64,000 bases of DNA from Winogradskya consettensis. Its GTDB lineage: Bacteria > Actinomycetota > Actinomycetes > Mycobacteriales > Micromonosporaceae. The stretch spans positions 1-64,000 of the forward strand of contig NZ_BOQP01000042.1 of assembly GCF_018332715.1 (NCBI RefSeq), read 5' to 3'. Positions 33,825 through 42,594 of this stretch are shown here, piece after piece (positions within the stretch are counted from its first letter, which is position 1; each line of letters begins with the position of its first letter). The position numbers were made by a program, and so were the translations under genes. The notes beneath the pieces were generated by a model. The model searched no databases. It was not told the origin of the DNA and was given only the letters and a program-made list of their open reading frames with translations.

Positions 33825-35363
33825 TCAGGAACGGGCTTGCCGATCATGGGCGTCTCCCAATCTGAGTTGTGCGGCTTCGTTCACGTCGGAGCCGCGGGGG
33901 CTGTCCCGCCCGTCGAGGTCCGCGACCGTCCAGGCGAGACGAAGGATCCGGTCGAAGCCGCGGGCCGAGAGGGTGCCGCGGTCGAGCCGTACGCGTAGCG
34001 AAGCCGTGTTCTTCGGGGCGAGTCGCCACGGTGGGCGGCGCAGCTCAGGCCCGGGCACCTCGGCGTTGAGGCGCCATCCGTACGCGCCCCACCGGGCTGC
34101 GGCCGCGGCTCTGGCGTCGGCCACCCTGGCGGCGACCGTCGCGGACGGCTCGGCGGGTGCCGAAGGCGTCATCAGCTCGATGGCGCGGACGGGCTGGAGT
34201 TTGATCTGGATGTCGATCCGGTCGAGCAGGGGACCGGAGAGTTTGCTCAGGTAACGGCGCCGTGCGAGCGCGCTGCACTGGCAATATTGATCACCGGCCG
34301 GGTTTGCGCAGGGGCACGGGTTGGCCGCCATCACGACCTGGACGCGAGCGGGATATTCGGTGTTGCCGCGGGCGCGCCCCAGGATGACCCGGCCACTCTC
34401 GAGCGGTTGGCGCAGCGCCTGCAGGGTGGCGTTGGCGAACTCCGGTGCCTCATCCAGCAGGAGCACACCGCGATGGGCCAGCGAGAGCGCGCCCGGCCGG
34501 GCTATGCCGGACCCGCCGCCGATCAGGGCGGCCAGGCTGGCGCTGTGATGGGGAGCCTGGAACGGTGGCCGCCTGATCAGTCTGCCGTCGGGTGGCAGAA
34601 CTCCGGCGATGGACTGCAGCGCGGTGACCTCCAGGGCTGATGCGTCGTCCAGCTCCGGGAGGATCGACGGGAGGCGTTCGGCGAGCATGGTCTTGCCGGC
34701 TCCGGGTGGGCCGATCATCGACATGTGGTGGCCACCGGCCGCGGCGACCTCGAGGGCGTAGCGACCGAAGTCCTGCCCGGCGATGTCGGCGAGGTCAGGG
34801 CCCGTCATGACCGGGTCGGGGAGGTCCGGCGGTGGGTCGAGCAACTCCGACTCGCCGCGGATGAAGGCGACGAGGCGGTGCAGGGAGTCGACGGACCGCA
34901 CGGTGAGCCCGGGCACCATCGTCGCTTCACGGGCGTTGCCCTGGGGCACCACGACCTGGGTGACGCCGGCGGCGGCTGCCGCGGCGACCATCGGCAGGAC
35001 CCCGCGAACGGGCCGCACCGTGCCGTCGAGTCCCAGCTCGCCCAGCACGGCCACACCCTGAATCGGCGCGAGGGGAAGCTCGCCGGCCCCCGCGAGGAGG
35101 GCACAGGCGATCGCTAGGTCGAAGCCACTTCCCTGCTTGGGAAGGGTGGCGGGCAGCAGGTTCACGGTGATGCGCCGATTGGGCCAGCGCTGCCCGGAGT
35201 TGACGATCGCGGCACGGACCCGGTCGCGGGCCTCGTTCAGGGCGGCGTCCGGTAGGCCGGTCAGGACCAGGGCGGGCAGGCCGAGTGACAGGTCCGCCTC
35301 GACCTCGACGAGGTGACCTTCGACGCCGACCAGGCCGATGCACAACACTCTTGCGTAGCTCAT
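33825..35363 (-). CDS. comM: YifB/ComM-family Mg-chelatase-like AAA+ ATPase
   Basis: AAA+ helicase-like protein associated with branch migration during natural transformation in other bacteria. The 512-residue protein has an N-terminal Lon-protease-like fold without the protease dyad (LPALVLTGLPDAALNEARDRVRAAI begins it). The Mg-chelatase AAA+ domain has Walker A GPPGAGKTMLAERL near residue 215 and Walker B LLDEAPEF. A zinc-type Cys set is in NPCPCANPAGDQYCQCS. The C-terminal helical domain is complete. The gene starts 1 nt after the yraN stop. Confidence 0.95.
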   Translation of the reverse strand: MSYARVLCIGLVGVEGHLVEVEADLSLGLPALVLTGLPDAALNEARDRVRAAIVNSGQRWPNRRITVNLLPATLPKQGSGFDLAIACALLAGAGELPLAPIQGVAVLGELGLDGTVRPVRGVLPMVAAAAAAGVTQVVVPQGNAREATMVPGLTVRSVDSLHRLVAFIRGESELLDPPPDLPDPVMTGPDLADIAGQDFGRYALEVAAAGGHHMSMIGPPGAGKTMLAERLPSILPELDDASALEVTALQSIAGVLPPDGRLIRRPPFQAPHHSASLAALIGGGSGIARPGALSLAHRGVLLLDEAPEFANATLQALRQPLESGRVILGRARGNTEYPARVQVVMAANPCPCANPAGDQYCQCSALARRRYLSKLSGPLLDRIDIQIKLQPVRAIELMTPSAPAEPSATVAARVADARAAAAARWGAYGWRLNAEVPGPELRRPPWRLAPKNTASLRVRLDRGTLSARGFDRILRLAWTVADLDGRDSPRGSDVNEAAQLRLGDAHDRQARS

Positions 35364-35364
35364 G

Positions 35365-35724
35365 TCAGAAGGCCGCGCGTAGGTGGTCGATCCTGGCGGG
35401 GCCTTTGGGCTGGGGGAGGACCGAGACCACGTCGAAGCGGACTTCGCGTGGGTGCACCGGGGTCTCCTGGAGCCATCGCGCCGCCAGGTGACGCAGACGG
35501 TGGATCTTCGCGGGGCCGATCGCCTCCGCCGGGCTCCCGAATGCCGGCCCGCGTCTCGTTTTCACCTCGCAGAAGACGACGTCGTCGCCGTCGCGCAGGA
35601 TCAGGTCGACCTCGCCCTCGTTGCAGCGCCAGTTGCGGGCCAGCACCACCAGGCCTTGATCGCAGAGGTGGCGTTCCGCGAGGCGTTCCCCGTAGTCGCC
35701 GACCGCCCGTCGTTCGTTCGTCAT
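35365..35724 (-). CDS. yraN: YraN family (UPF0102) endonuclease-like protein
   Basis: A 119-residue protein with the PD-(D/E)XK nuclease fold; a role in DNA repair or transformation is suspected but unproven. The conserved order is present: GDYGERLAERHL, LARNWRCNEGEVDLIL, DDVVFCEVKTRRGPAFG. These hold the acidic residues and Lys of the putative active site. The ATG at 35724 matches the family start; an upstream open frame is not conserved. It is first in the yraN-comM-dprA unit. The 154-nt gap upstream carries DnaA-box sequences and is the right inversion junction. Confidence 0.94.
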   Translation of the reverse strand: MTNERRAVGDYGERLAERHLCDQGLVVLARNWRCNEGEVDLILRDGDDVVFCEVKTRRGPAFGSPAEAIGPAKIHRLRHLAARWLQETPVHPREVRFDVVSVLPQPKGPARIDHLRAAF

Positions 35725-35777
35725 GGGGCGACCCTGGCGGACTTTCGAAGCCGGTCCGAACCTGGCGGTGTCCAGGC

Positions 35778-35803
35778 TGTGGACAGAACGCAACTGTGGA
35801 TAA
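35778..35803 (-). promoter_or_regulatory. DnaA-box pair at the right inversion junction
   Basis: TGTGGATAA (35795-35803) is the exact reverse complement of the box at 25293-25301. A near match TGTGGACAG lies at 35778-35786. Together they mirror the pair at the left junction. Confidence 0.6.
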
Positions 35804-35878
35804 CGCAAAGTGATCTTCAGAAGGTGATATGGCCTCAGCGCTGGCAGGACGCCTCCCTGTCACCTACGGTGCACAGTC

Positions 35879-36547
35879 GTGGACGCACATCGCCGGTACG
35901 CCGAAGAACCGGAGCCCAGCTGGTACGCGGGTCAGCGCTCGCCCGACACCTCCGGCTCATTCGCCGCCCAGAATCCGGGTGCCAGCTCGTACGACTCCGG
36001 CGTGCACGAGCGGCCCAGCGGCGCGTTCCGCTTGCCGGATCAGCGCCCCGCCGACCCGTACGCGAAGCCTCTGACAGAGCCGGGCACGGGCAGCCATGCC
36101 GCACCACCCCCGTCGCCCGCGGAATCCGGTCAGATCCGCATCCCGGTGCGCGGACCCGAGTACCCCGCGGTCCGTCCCAGTGGGGACGGCGGTTTCAACG
36201 ACCCGACCAGCATGGTCCCGGTGGCCGGCCGTCAGGAGAGCCGTCCGGAGAGCGTCTACAGCGCGAGCCGCCCGGTTTCGGCCATTGTGTTCGCCGTAGT
36301 CACGGTCATCCTTCTTGTCCCTTCCGTTCTCCTGCTGGTCCAAGCGACATTCGTGGACGACCCGTCAGCGCGCGGTGTCGTACCCGCCGTGCTCCTGACC
36401 CTCGGCCTCCCGCTCACCGGCACCGGGCTGTATTCGCTGGCTGCAGGTGGTCGTGCCGGCACCCGTGAGGCCTGGCTGCGCCCGCCGCTGGCCTACCTCC
36501 CGGTCGGCCTGCTTCTGCTGCTGGCCGCAGGCCTCGGCGTCGCCTGA
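35879..36547 (+). CDS. Membrane protein with long disordered N-terminus
   Basis: A 222-residue protein of unknown function. Residues 1-130 are hydrophilic and Pro/Ser/Gly-rich (predicted disordered, cytoplasmic). Three hydrophobic segments follow (about 134-154, 164-182 and 203-221). The start is a GTG with no strong ribosome site. It is divergent from yraN and lies 296 nt upstream of rpsB. No family was recognised. Confidence 0.65.
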   Translation: MDAHRRYAEEPEPSWYAGQRSPDTSGSFAAQNPGASSYDSGVHERPSGAFRLPDQRPADPYAKPLTEPGTGSHAAPPPSPAESGQIRIPVRGPEYPAVRPSGDGGFNDPTSMVPVAGRQESRPESVYSASRPVSAIVFAVVTVILLVPSVLLLVQATFVDDPSARGVVPAVLLTLGLPLTGTGLYSLAAGGRAGTREAWLRPPLAYLPVGLLLLLAAGLGVA

Positions 36548-36843
36548 TCAAGGCGGACGAAGGGCGCACGAGCGGCGGCCGAGGGGCGTAACCAGCGGCA
36601 CAGCCGCCCGGAAGCGAGCCCCGGCGCCCACGGCGTATGCTTATCGCTGGCGACCGCCTCGTGCGGTCGACCTCGCGCGCCCTCTGCACGTGCCGTGTCC
36701 GATCACCGTTGTGGTCGATCAGCCGGCAGCGACGGCCCTCCCTGGTCCCGATCACTTCGGGTCCGCCCTGGGCCGGCGACCGGGCGCCAGGACGCCCACC
36801 GCCGGTGAGCGTGACAACCAGGGAAAACAGGGAGCAATTCACC
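36548..36843 (+). promoter_or_regulatory. Leader region of rpsB
   Basis: A 296-nt gap before rpsB with short hairpins (GACCGC/GCGGTC near 36648 and GGTCCCGA/TCGGGTCC near 36743) and a GGGAG ribosome site 10 nt before the start. It probably contains the rpsB promoter and an S2-responsive leader. No named motif was recognised and no small gene was seen. Confidence 0.4.
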
Positions 36844-37773
36844 ATGGCCGTAGTGACCATGCGTCAGCTGCTGGAAAGCGGTGTCCACTTCGGGCACCAG
36901 ACCCGGCGCTGGAACCCGAAGATGAAGCGCTTCATCTTCACCGAGCGCAACGGTATTTACATCATCGACCTGCGCCAGACCCTCGAGTACATCGAGAAGG
37001 CCTACGCGTACGTCCGCGACACCGTCGCCGAGGGTGGCCACATCCTCTTCGTCGGCACCAAGAAGCAGGCGCAGGAGGCGATCGCCGAGCAGGCGACCCG
37101 CGTCGGCCAGCCGTACGTCAACCACCGCTGGCTGGGTGGCATGCTCACCAACTTCCAGACGGTGTACAAGCGCCTTCAGCGCATGAAGGAGCTCGAGGCT
37201 CTGGGTGACCTGAGCGGCACCGCCGCCGGTTACACCAAGAAGGAGACCCTCCAGCTCTCGCGCGAGAAGGAGAAGCTGACCAAGACCCTCGGTGGTCTGC
37301 GGGACATGACCAAGATCCCGTCGGCGGTCTGGATCGTGGACACCAAGAAGGAGCACATCGCCGTTGACGAGGCCCGCAAGCTGGGCATCCCCGTCATCGC
37401 GGTGCTCGACACCAACTGTGACCCCGACGAGGTCGACTTCCCGATCCCGGGCAACGACGACGCGATCCGCTCGGCCGAGCTGCTGACCCGGGTTGTCGCC
37501 ACCGCCGTGGCCGACGGCCTGATCGCCCGTTCGGGCCGCAACCGCGGCAACGACGACGCGAAGCCCGAGGCTGCTGCTGTCGCCGCCGGCGAGCCGCTGC
37601 CCGAGTGGGAGCGCGACCTCTACGAGGGCGCCGAGAAGAAGGCCGCTGACGGCGAGTCCGCTGCTGTTGTCGCTGCCCCCGAGGTGCCCAACACGGCTGA
37701 GGCTCCGGCCGCCGCCGAGGCCCCGGTCGCCAGCGAGGTGCCGGCCGAGCCGGTCGCGTCCGCGGCAGAGTAA
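36844..37773 (+). CDS. rpsB: 30S ribosomal protein uS2
   Basis: Ribosomal protein of the 30S subunit. The 309-residue product starts MAVVTMRQLLESGVHFGHQTRRWNPKM and contains YVNHRWLGGMLTNF and the GIPVIAVLDTNCDPDEVDFPIPGNDDAIRS stretch in order. The family core ends near residue 235. The remaining 75 residues are Ala/Glu/Pro-rich and disordered, an actinobacterial trait. An in-frame open stretch upstream has no ribosome site and is not counted. A hairpin separates it from tsf. Confidence 0.98.
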   Translation: MAVVTMRQLLESGVHFGHQTRRWNPKMKRFIFTERNGIYIIDLRQTLEYIEKAYAYVRDTVAEGGHILFVGTKKQAQEAIAEQATRVGQPYVNHRWLGGMLTNFQTVYKRLQRMKELEALGDLSGTAAGYTKKETLQLSREKEKLTKTLGGLRDMTKIPSAVWIVDTKKEHIAVDEARKLGIPVIAVLDTNCDPDEVDFPIPGNDDAIRSAELLTRVVATAVADGLIARSGRNRGNDDAKPEAAAVAAGEPLPEWERDLYEGAEKKAADGESAAVVAAPEVPNTAEAPAAAEAPVASEVPAEPVASAAE

Positions 37774-37785
37774 GTCCTGTAGGAA

Positions 37786-37809
37786 GCCGGCCGCCGTCAG
37801 GCGGCCGGC
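37786..37809 (+). terminator. Hairpin between rpsB and tsf
   Basis: GCCGGCCGCC (37786-37795) pairs with GGCGGCCGGC (37800-37809) around GTCA. It is followed by C-rich sequence, not U, and is probably an attenuating terminator that lowers tsf relative to rpsB. Confidence 0.65.
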
Positions 37810-37844
37810 CCCCAGACAAAGACTTCAGAGGATCAGAGAGAGTC

Positions 37845-38675
<831 letters not shown>

Positions 38676-38777
38676 TCCAGCAGCCGAGCGAACTGCGCGG
38701 GAGGTCGGACGCTGGACAAGCGCCCGGCCTCCCCGTCACATAAGGTCTCCTGTTAGCGAAGGAAGGGCGAGGTCGGC

Positions 38778-39542
38778 ATGACGATGGTCACCGAGCAGAC
38801 TGCCAAGGTGGGAGAGGTCCCCTCACCGCGGCCCGAACGGCCGCGACGTGTCGTCCTCAAGCTCTCCGGCGAGGTCTTCGGCGGCGGCGCGGTAGGCGTC
38901 GACCCCGATGTGGTGCAGGGCATCGCCCGGCAGATCGCCACCGTGACTCGTCGTGGTGTGCAGGTCGCCGTGGTGGTCGGCGGCGGAAACTTCTTCCGCG
39001 GTGCTGAGTTGCAGAAACGCGGCATGGACCGCAACCGCGCCGACTACATGGGCATGCTCGGCACGGTGATGAACTGCCTCGCCCTGCAGGACTTCCTCGA
39101 GAAGGAGGGCATCGAGACGCGGGTACAGACCGCGATCACGATGGCCCAGGTCGCGGAGCCGTACATTCCGCTGCGCGCCATCCGGCACCTCGAGAAGGGC
39201 CGCGTTGTCATCTTCGGCGCCGGCGCGGGTATGCCGTATTTCTCCACCGACACGGTCACGGCCCAGCGCGCACTGGAGATCCACGCCGATCTGGTGCTGA
39301 TGAGCAAGAACGGCGTCGACGGTGTCTACACCGCGGACCCGCGTACCGATCCCGATGCTCGCAAGATCGACCACATCACGTTCGCGGGCGTCCTTCAGAA
39401 GGGTCTGCGGGTCGCCGACCAGGCGGCTTTCAGTCTCTGCGAAGAGAACAACCTGCCGATGCTCGTCTTCGGGGCCCAGGGGGACGAGACTATCGTCCGA
39501 GCCGTCAGCGGCGAGAAGATCGGTACCTTGATCACCGCTTGA
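38778..39542 (+). CDS. pyrH: UMP kinase
   Basis: Hexameric uridylate kinase, UMP to UDP, in pyrimidine synthesis. The 254-residue protein has an extra 20-residue N-terminal arm. The amino-acid-kinase fold holds RRVVLKLSGEVFGGG, VAVVVGGGNFFRG, the GMLGTVMNCLALQDFLE helix, GAGAGMPYFSTDT and SKNGVDGVYTADPRTD in order. ATG 38778 and 38784 are both possible starts. It lies in the conserved tsf-pyrH-frr order. Confidence 0.97.
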   Translation: MTMVTEQTAKVGEVPSPRPERPRRVVLKLSGEVFGGGAVGVDPDVVQGIARQIATVTRRGVQVAVVVGGGNFFRGAELQKRGMDRNRADYMGMLGTVMNCLALQDFLEKEGIETRVQTAITMAQVAEPYIPLRAIRHLEKGRVVIFGAGAGMPYFSTDTVTAQRALEIHADLVLMSKNGVDGVYTADPRTDPDARKIDHITFAGVLQKGLRVADQAAFSLCEENNLPMLVFGAQGDETIVRAVSGEKIGTLITA

Positions 39543-39599
39543 TCCGCCCGCCACAAACCCCACCGGATTCATCACACGAAACAAGGAGGCGACGGAGCG

Positions 39600-40157
39600 G
39601 TGATCGACGAGACCCTCTTCGAGGCCGAAGAGAAGATGGAGAGCGCGGTCGAGCACGCCAAGGAGGAGTTCGCCGCGATCCGTACGGGTCGTGCCAACGC
39701 GGCGATGTTCTCCAAGATCGTCGTCGACTACTACGGCGCTCCGACCCCCGTGCCGCAGATGGCGTCGATCGGCGTGCCCGAGCCGCGCATGGTGATCGTC
39801 AAGCCCTACGACGCGTCCCAGATCGGCCCGATCGAGCGCGCCATCCGCGACTCCGACCTCGGCGTCAACCCGAACAACGAGGGTAACCAGCTGCGGATCC
39901 ACCTCCCGCAGATGACCGAGGAACGACGTCGCGAGATGATCAAGGTCGCGCGTGGCAAGGCCGAGGAGGGGCGCGTGGCGATCCGCAACGTGCGCCGCAA
40001 GGCCAAGGAACAGCTCGACCGCATGGTCAAGGACGGCGACGTCGGCGAGGACGACGGCCGCCGCGCCGAGAAAGAGCTGGACGACACCACGCAGCGTTAC
40101 GTCGCGATCATCGAAGAGCTCGTCAAACACAAGGAAGCCGAGCTCCTCGAGGTCTGA
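39600..40157 (+). CDS. frr: Ribosome recycling factor
   Basis: Splits post-termination ribosomes together with EF-G. The 185-residue product is the normal length, beginning VIDETLFEAEEKMESAVEHA. It contains IRTGRANAAMFSKIVVDYYG, the PYDASQIGPIERAIRDSDLGVNPNN hinge region and IRNVRRKAKEQLDRMVKDG. The start is a GTG after a GGAGG stretch. Its stop shares a base with the cdsA start. Confidence 0.98.
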   Translation: MIDETLFEAEEKMESAVEHAKEEFAAIRTGRANAAMFSKIVVDYYGAPTPVPQMASIGVPEPRMVIVKPYDASQIGPIERAIRDSDLGVNPNNEGNQLRIHLPQMTEERRREMIKVARGKAEEGRVAIRNVRRKAKEQLDRMVKDGDVGEDDGRRAEKELDDTTQRYVAIIEELVKHKEAELLEV

Positions 40158-41341
40158 TGTCGTACCTCGAGCCCCGTGGCGGGCATCCCTCAACCGGTGG
40201 CCGGGCGTCAGGACCATCCGACGCGCCGGCCCCTTCCTGGGGTACGCCCACAGGCCAGGAACACTCCGACACCACCGGCGCTGTCCGGGGCTCGCAGCCC
40301 CCTGAACCGTCGTGGGCTCCCCGGCAAGGACCGGGCTCAGGGCGTACGGGAGGGTCTGTGTCGGAACCCAACTGGGCCGCACCCACCGCAGCGACCTCGA
40401 CCTCGCAGGCAGAGTGGGAATTGACCGCAGCCGAGGCCGAAGCCGCGGCACAAGCAGCTGATGAGACCCCACGCCGCGGTCCCGGCAAACGGCGCGCCGG
40501 GCGTGACGGCAAACCGGCCAAGGCGAACGGACGTGCGGGCCGCAACCTGCCCGCCGCGATCGCGGTCGGCACCGGCATGGTCCTGGTCGTCTTCGCCTCA
40601 CTCTTTCTCTGGAAGCCCGCCTTCCTCGGTGTGATCGCGCTCGCCATCGGCGTCGGCATCTGGGAGATGGTTCGGGCGCTCAAGGTGGCGGAGACGTTCC
40701 CGCCCCTGGTCCCGCTGCTCGCCGGTGGGCTGCTGATGACCGGGCTCGCCTGGTTCTACGGCCCTGACGAGCTGTTGCTCGGTCTGGCGGCCACGCTGCT
40801 GGCCACGCTCGTGTGGCGGTTCAGCGAGCACAAGAACGGATTCCGGCGGGACATGAGCGCGGCGGCCCTCATCGCCGTGTACGTGCCGTTCCTGCTCAGT
40901 TTTGGCGTGCTTCTCGGTAAACCGGAGCTCGACGGGGCCGATCGCGTACTGTGCACGCTTCTTTGTGTTGTGCTTTCCGACACTGGTGGCTACGCCGCAG
41001 GCGTGTTCTTCGGTAAGCACCCGATGGCCCCCTCGATCAGCCCTAAGAAGTCCTGGGAGGGCTTCGCCGGGTCCATCTTCGCGGCGGGGGTCGGTGGCGC
41101 TCTGCTGCTGTATTTCCTGCTGGATGTGCCGTTCTACTGGGGCATTCTGTTCGGAGCTGTGATCTCCGTCGCGGCGGTGACGGGCGATCTGGCCGAGTCC
41201 ATGCTGAAGCGCGACATCAAGATCAAGGACATGAGCAACCTGCTGCCGGGGCACGGCGGCCTGATGGACCGGCTCGACTCGATCTTGTTCGCGGTCCCCG
41301 CGGCATACCTGCTGCTCTCGATCATCGCGCCGCCGGGGTAG
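40157..41341 (+). CDS. cdsA: Phosphatidate cytidylyltransferase with long N-terminal arm
   Basis: Integral membrane enzyme making CDP-diacylglycerol from phosphatidate and CTP. The 394-residue protein begins with about 130 hydrophilic, Pro/Ser/Gly-rich residues. Eight or so membrane segments follow, and the family signature near the C-terminus (KRDIKIKDMSNLLPGHGGLM then DRLDS). The long arm is usual in this group but not needed for catalysis. It is translationally coupled to frr (TGATG). Confidence 0.95.
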   Translation: MSYLEPRGGHPSTGGRASGPSDAPAPSWGTPTGQEHSDTTGAVRGSQPPEPSWAPRQGPGSGRTGGSVSEPNWAAPTAATSTSQAEWELTAAEAEAAAQAADETPRRGPGKRRAGRDGKPAKANGRAGRNLPAAIAVGTGMVLVVFASLFLWKPAFLGVIALAIGVGIWEMVRALKVAETFPPLVPLLAGGLLMTGLAWFYGPDELLLGLAATLLATLVWRFSEHKNGFRRDMSAAALIAVYVPFLLSFGVLLGKPELDGADRVLCTLLCVVLSDTGGYAAGVFFGKHPMAPSISPKKSWEGFAGSIFAAGVGGALLLYFLLDVPFYWGILFGAVISVAAVTGDLAESMLKRDIKIKDMSNLLPGHGGLMDRLDSILFAVPAAYLLLSIIAPPG

Positions 41342-41375
41342 GCATGTGTTGCGGACGTGGGAGACTTGACGGGCC

Positions 41376-42554
41376 ATGACGATTCTTCCGGTCATCCCGA
41401 CCAGCCCCGACACCCCTGATGCGGTCTCCACGCGCCGCCGCGTCACCATGCCGCCGCGTCACCTCGCCGATCTGGACCTGGCGGGCCGCCAAGCGGCCGT
41501 GACCAAGCTCGGCCTCCCCGCGTTCCGGGCCAAGCAGCTCTCCACCCACTACTTCGGCCGTCTCGTGCGTGATCCCGAGGCGATGACCGATCTGCCGGCT
41601 GCCACCCGCGACCAGCTCGCCGGTGACCTGCTCCCCACGTTGCTCACCCCGCAGCGCGAGATGGCCTGTGACGACGGCGCGACCCGCAAGACGCTGTGGC
41701 GCCTGCACGACGGTGCCATGGTCGAGAGCGTGCTGATGGGCTATCCCGACCGGATCACGGCCTGTGTGTCCAGCCAGGCGGGTTGCGGCATGGCATGTCC
41801 CTTCTGTGCCACCGGCCAGGCCGGGCTGACCCGCAACCTCTCGATCGCCGAGATCGTCGACCAGGTCGTCTACCTGGCAGGGGTCGCGGCGTCGGGTGCG
41901 GTCACCGGTTCCCCGCCGCGGCTGTCCCGGGTCGTTTTCATGGGTATGGGCGAGCCACTGGCCAACTACCCTCGCGTTCTCGAGGCTGTCCGGCGCCTCA
42001 CCGCGCCCGCGCCGGAGGGCCTCGGGCTCTCACAACGGCACATCACGGTCTCCACCGTGGGGCTCGTGCCCGCTATGCGCCGGTTGATCGCCGAGAAGCT
42101 GTCGGTGACCCTTGCGCTGTCCCTGCACGCCCCCGATGATGATCTGCGCGATGAGCTAGTGCCGGTGAACCAGCGTTGGAAGGTGGCCGAGGTGCTCGAT
42201 GCCGCCTTCGACTACGCGGCGCAGACCGGGCGTCGAATCTCCATCGAATACGCGATGATCAGGGACGTAAACGATCAACCCTGGCGTGCCGACCTGCTTG
42301 GCAAGCTGCTTCGCGGCAAGCTGGCTCATGTGAACCTGATCCCGCTCAACCCCACCCCGGGAAGCAAGTGGGACGCCAGCCCCAAGCCTGTCGAGCGGGA
42401 GTTCGTCCGCCGGCTGCGCGAGGCCGGCGTGTCGACCACGGTCCGCGACACCCGCGGCCAGGAGATCGACGGTGCATGCGGCCAGCTGGCCGCGAGTGAG
42501 CTCACGGCGGTGGACGCAGGGGGCTCCGCCGCCGACGCGGAGGTGGCACGATGA
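41376..42554 (+). CDS. rlmN: 23S rRNA (adenine2503-C2)/tRNA methyltransferase RlmN
   Basis: Radical-SAM enzyme that methylates A2503 of 23S rRNA and A37 of some tRNAs. The 392-residue protein has the CxxxCxxC cluster motif in CGMACPFCATG. The MGMGEPLANY motif follows, then VTLALSLHAPDD. The catalytic C-terminal Cys is in RDTRGQEIDGACGQL. An N-terminal extension of about 30 residues comes before RHLADLDLAGRQAAV. It lies 34 nt after cdsA. Confidence 0.97.
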   Translation: MTILPVIPTSPDTPDAVSTRRRVTMPPRHLADLDLAGRQAAVTKLGLPAFRAKQLSTHYFGRLVRDPEAMTDLPAATRDQLAGDLLPTLLTPQREMACDDGATRKTLWRLHDGAMVESVLMGYPDRITACVSSQAGCGMACPFCATGQAGLTRNLSIAEIVDQVVYLAGVAASGAVTGSPPRLSRVVFMGMGEPLANYPRVLEAVRRLTAPAPEGLGLSQRHITVSTVGLVPAMRRLIAEKLSVTLALSLHAPDDDLRDELVPVNQRWKVAEVLDAAFDYAAQTGRRISIEYAMIRDVNDQPWRADLLGKLLRGKLAHVNLIPLNPTPGSKWDASPKPVEREFVRRLREAGVSTTVRDTRGQEIDGACGQLAASELTAVDAGGSAADAEVAR

Positions 42555-42594
42555 CTGGGCCCATGCCCCAGCGGATGCGAATTTGGGAGACGTT

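Noticed and set aside
38823..40601. 592-codon minus-strand frame opposite pyrH, frr and cdsA
   Set aside because: Spans three certain plus-strand genes and has no family resemblance.
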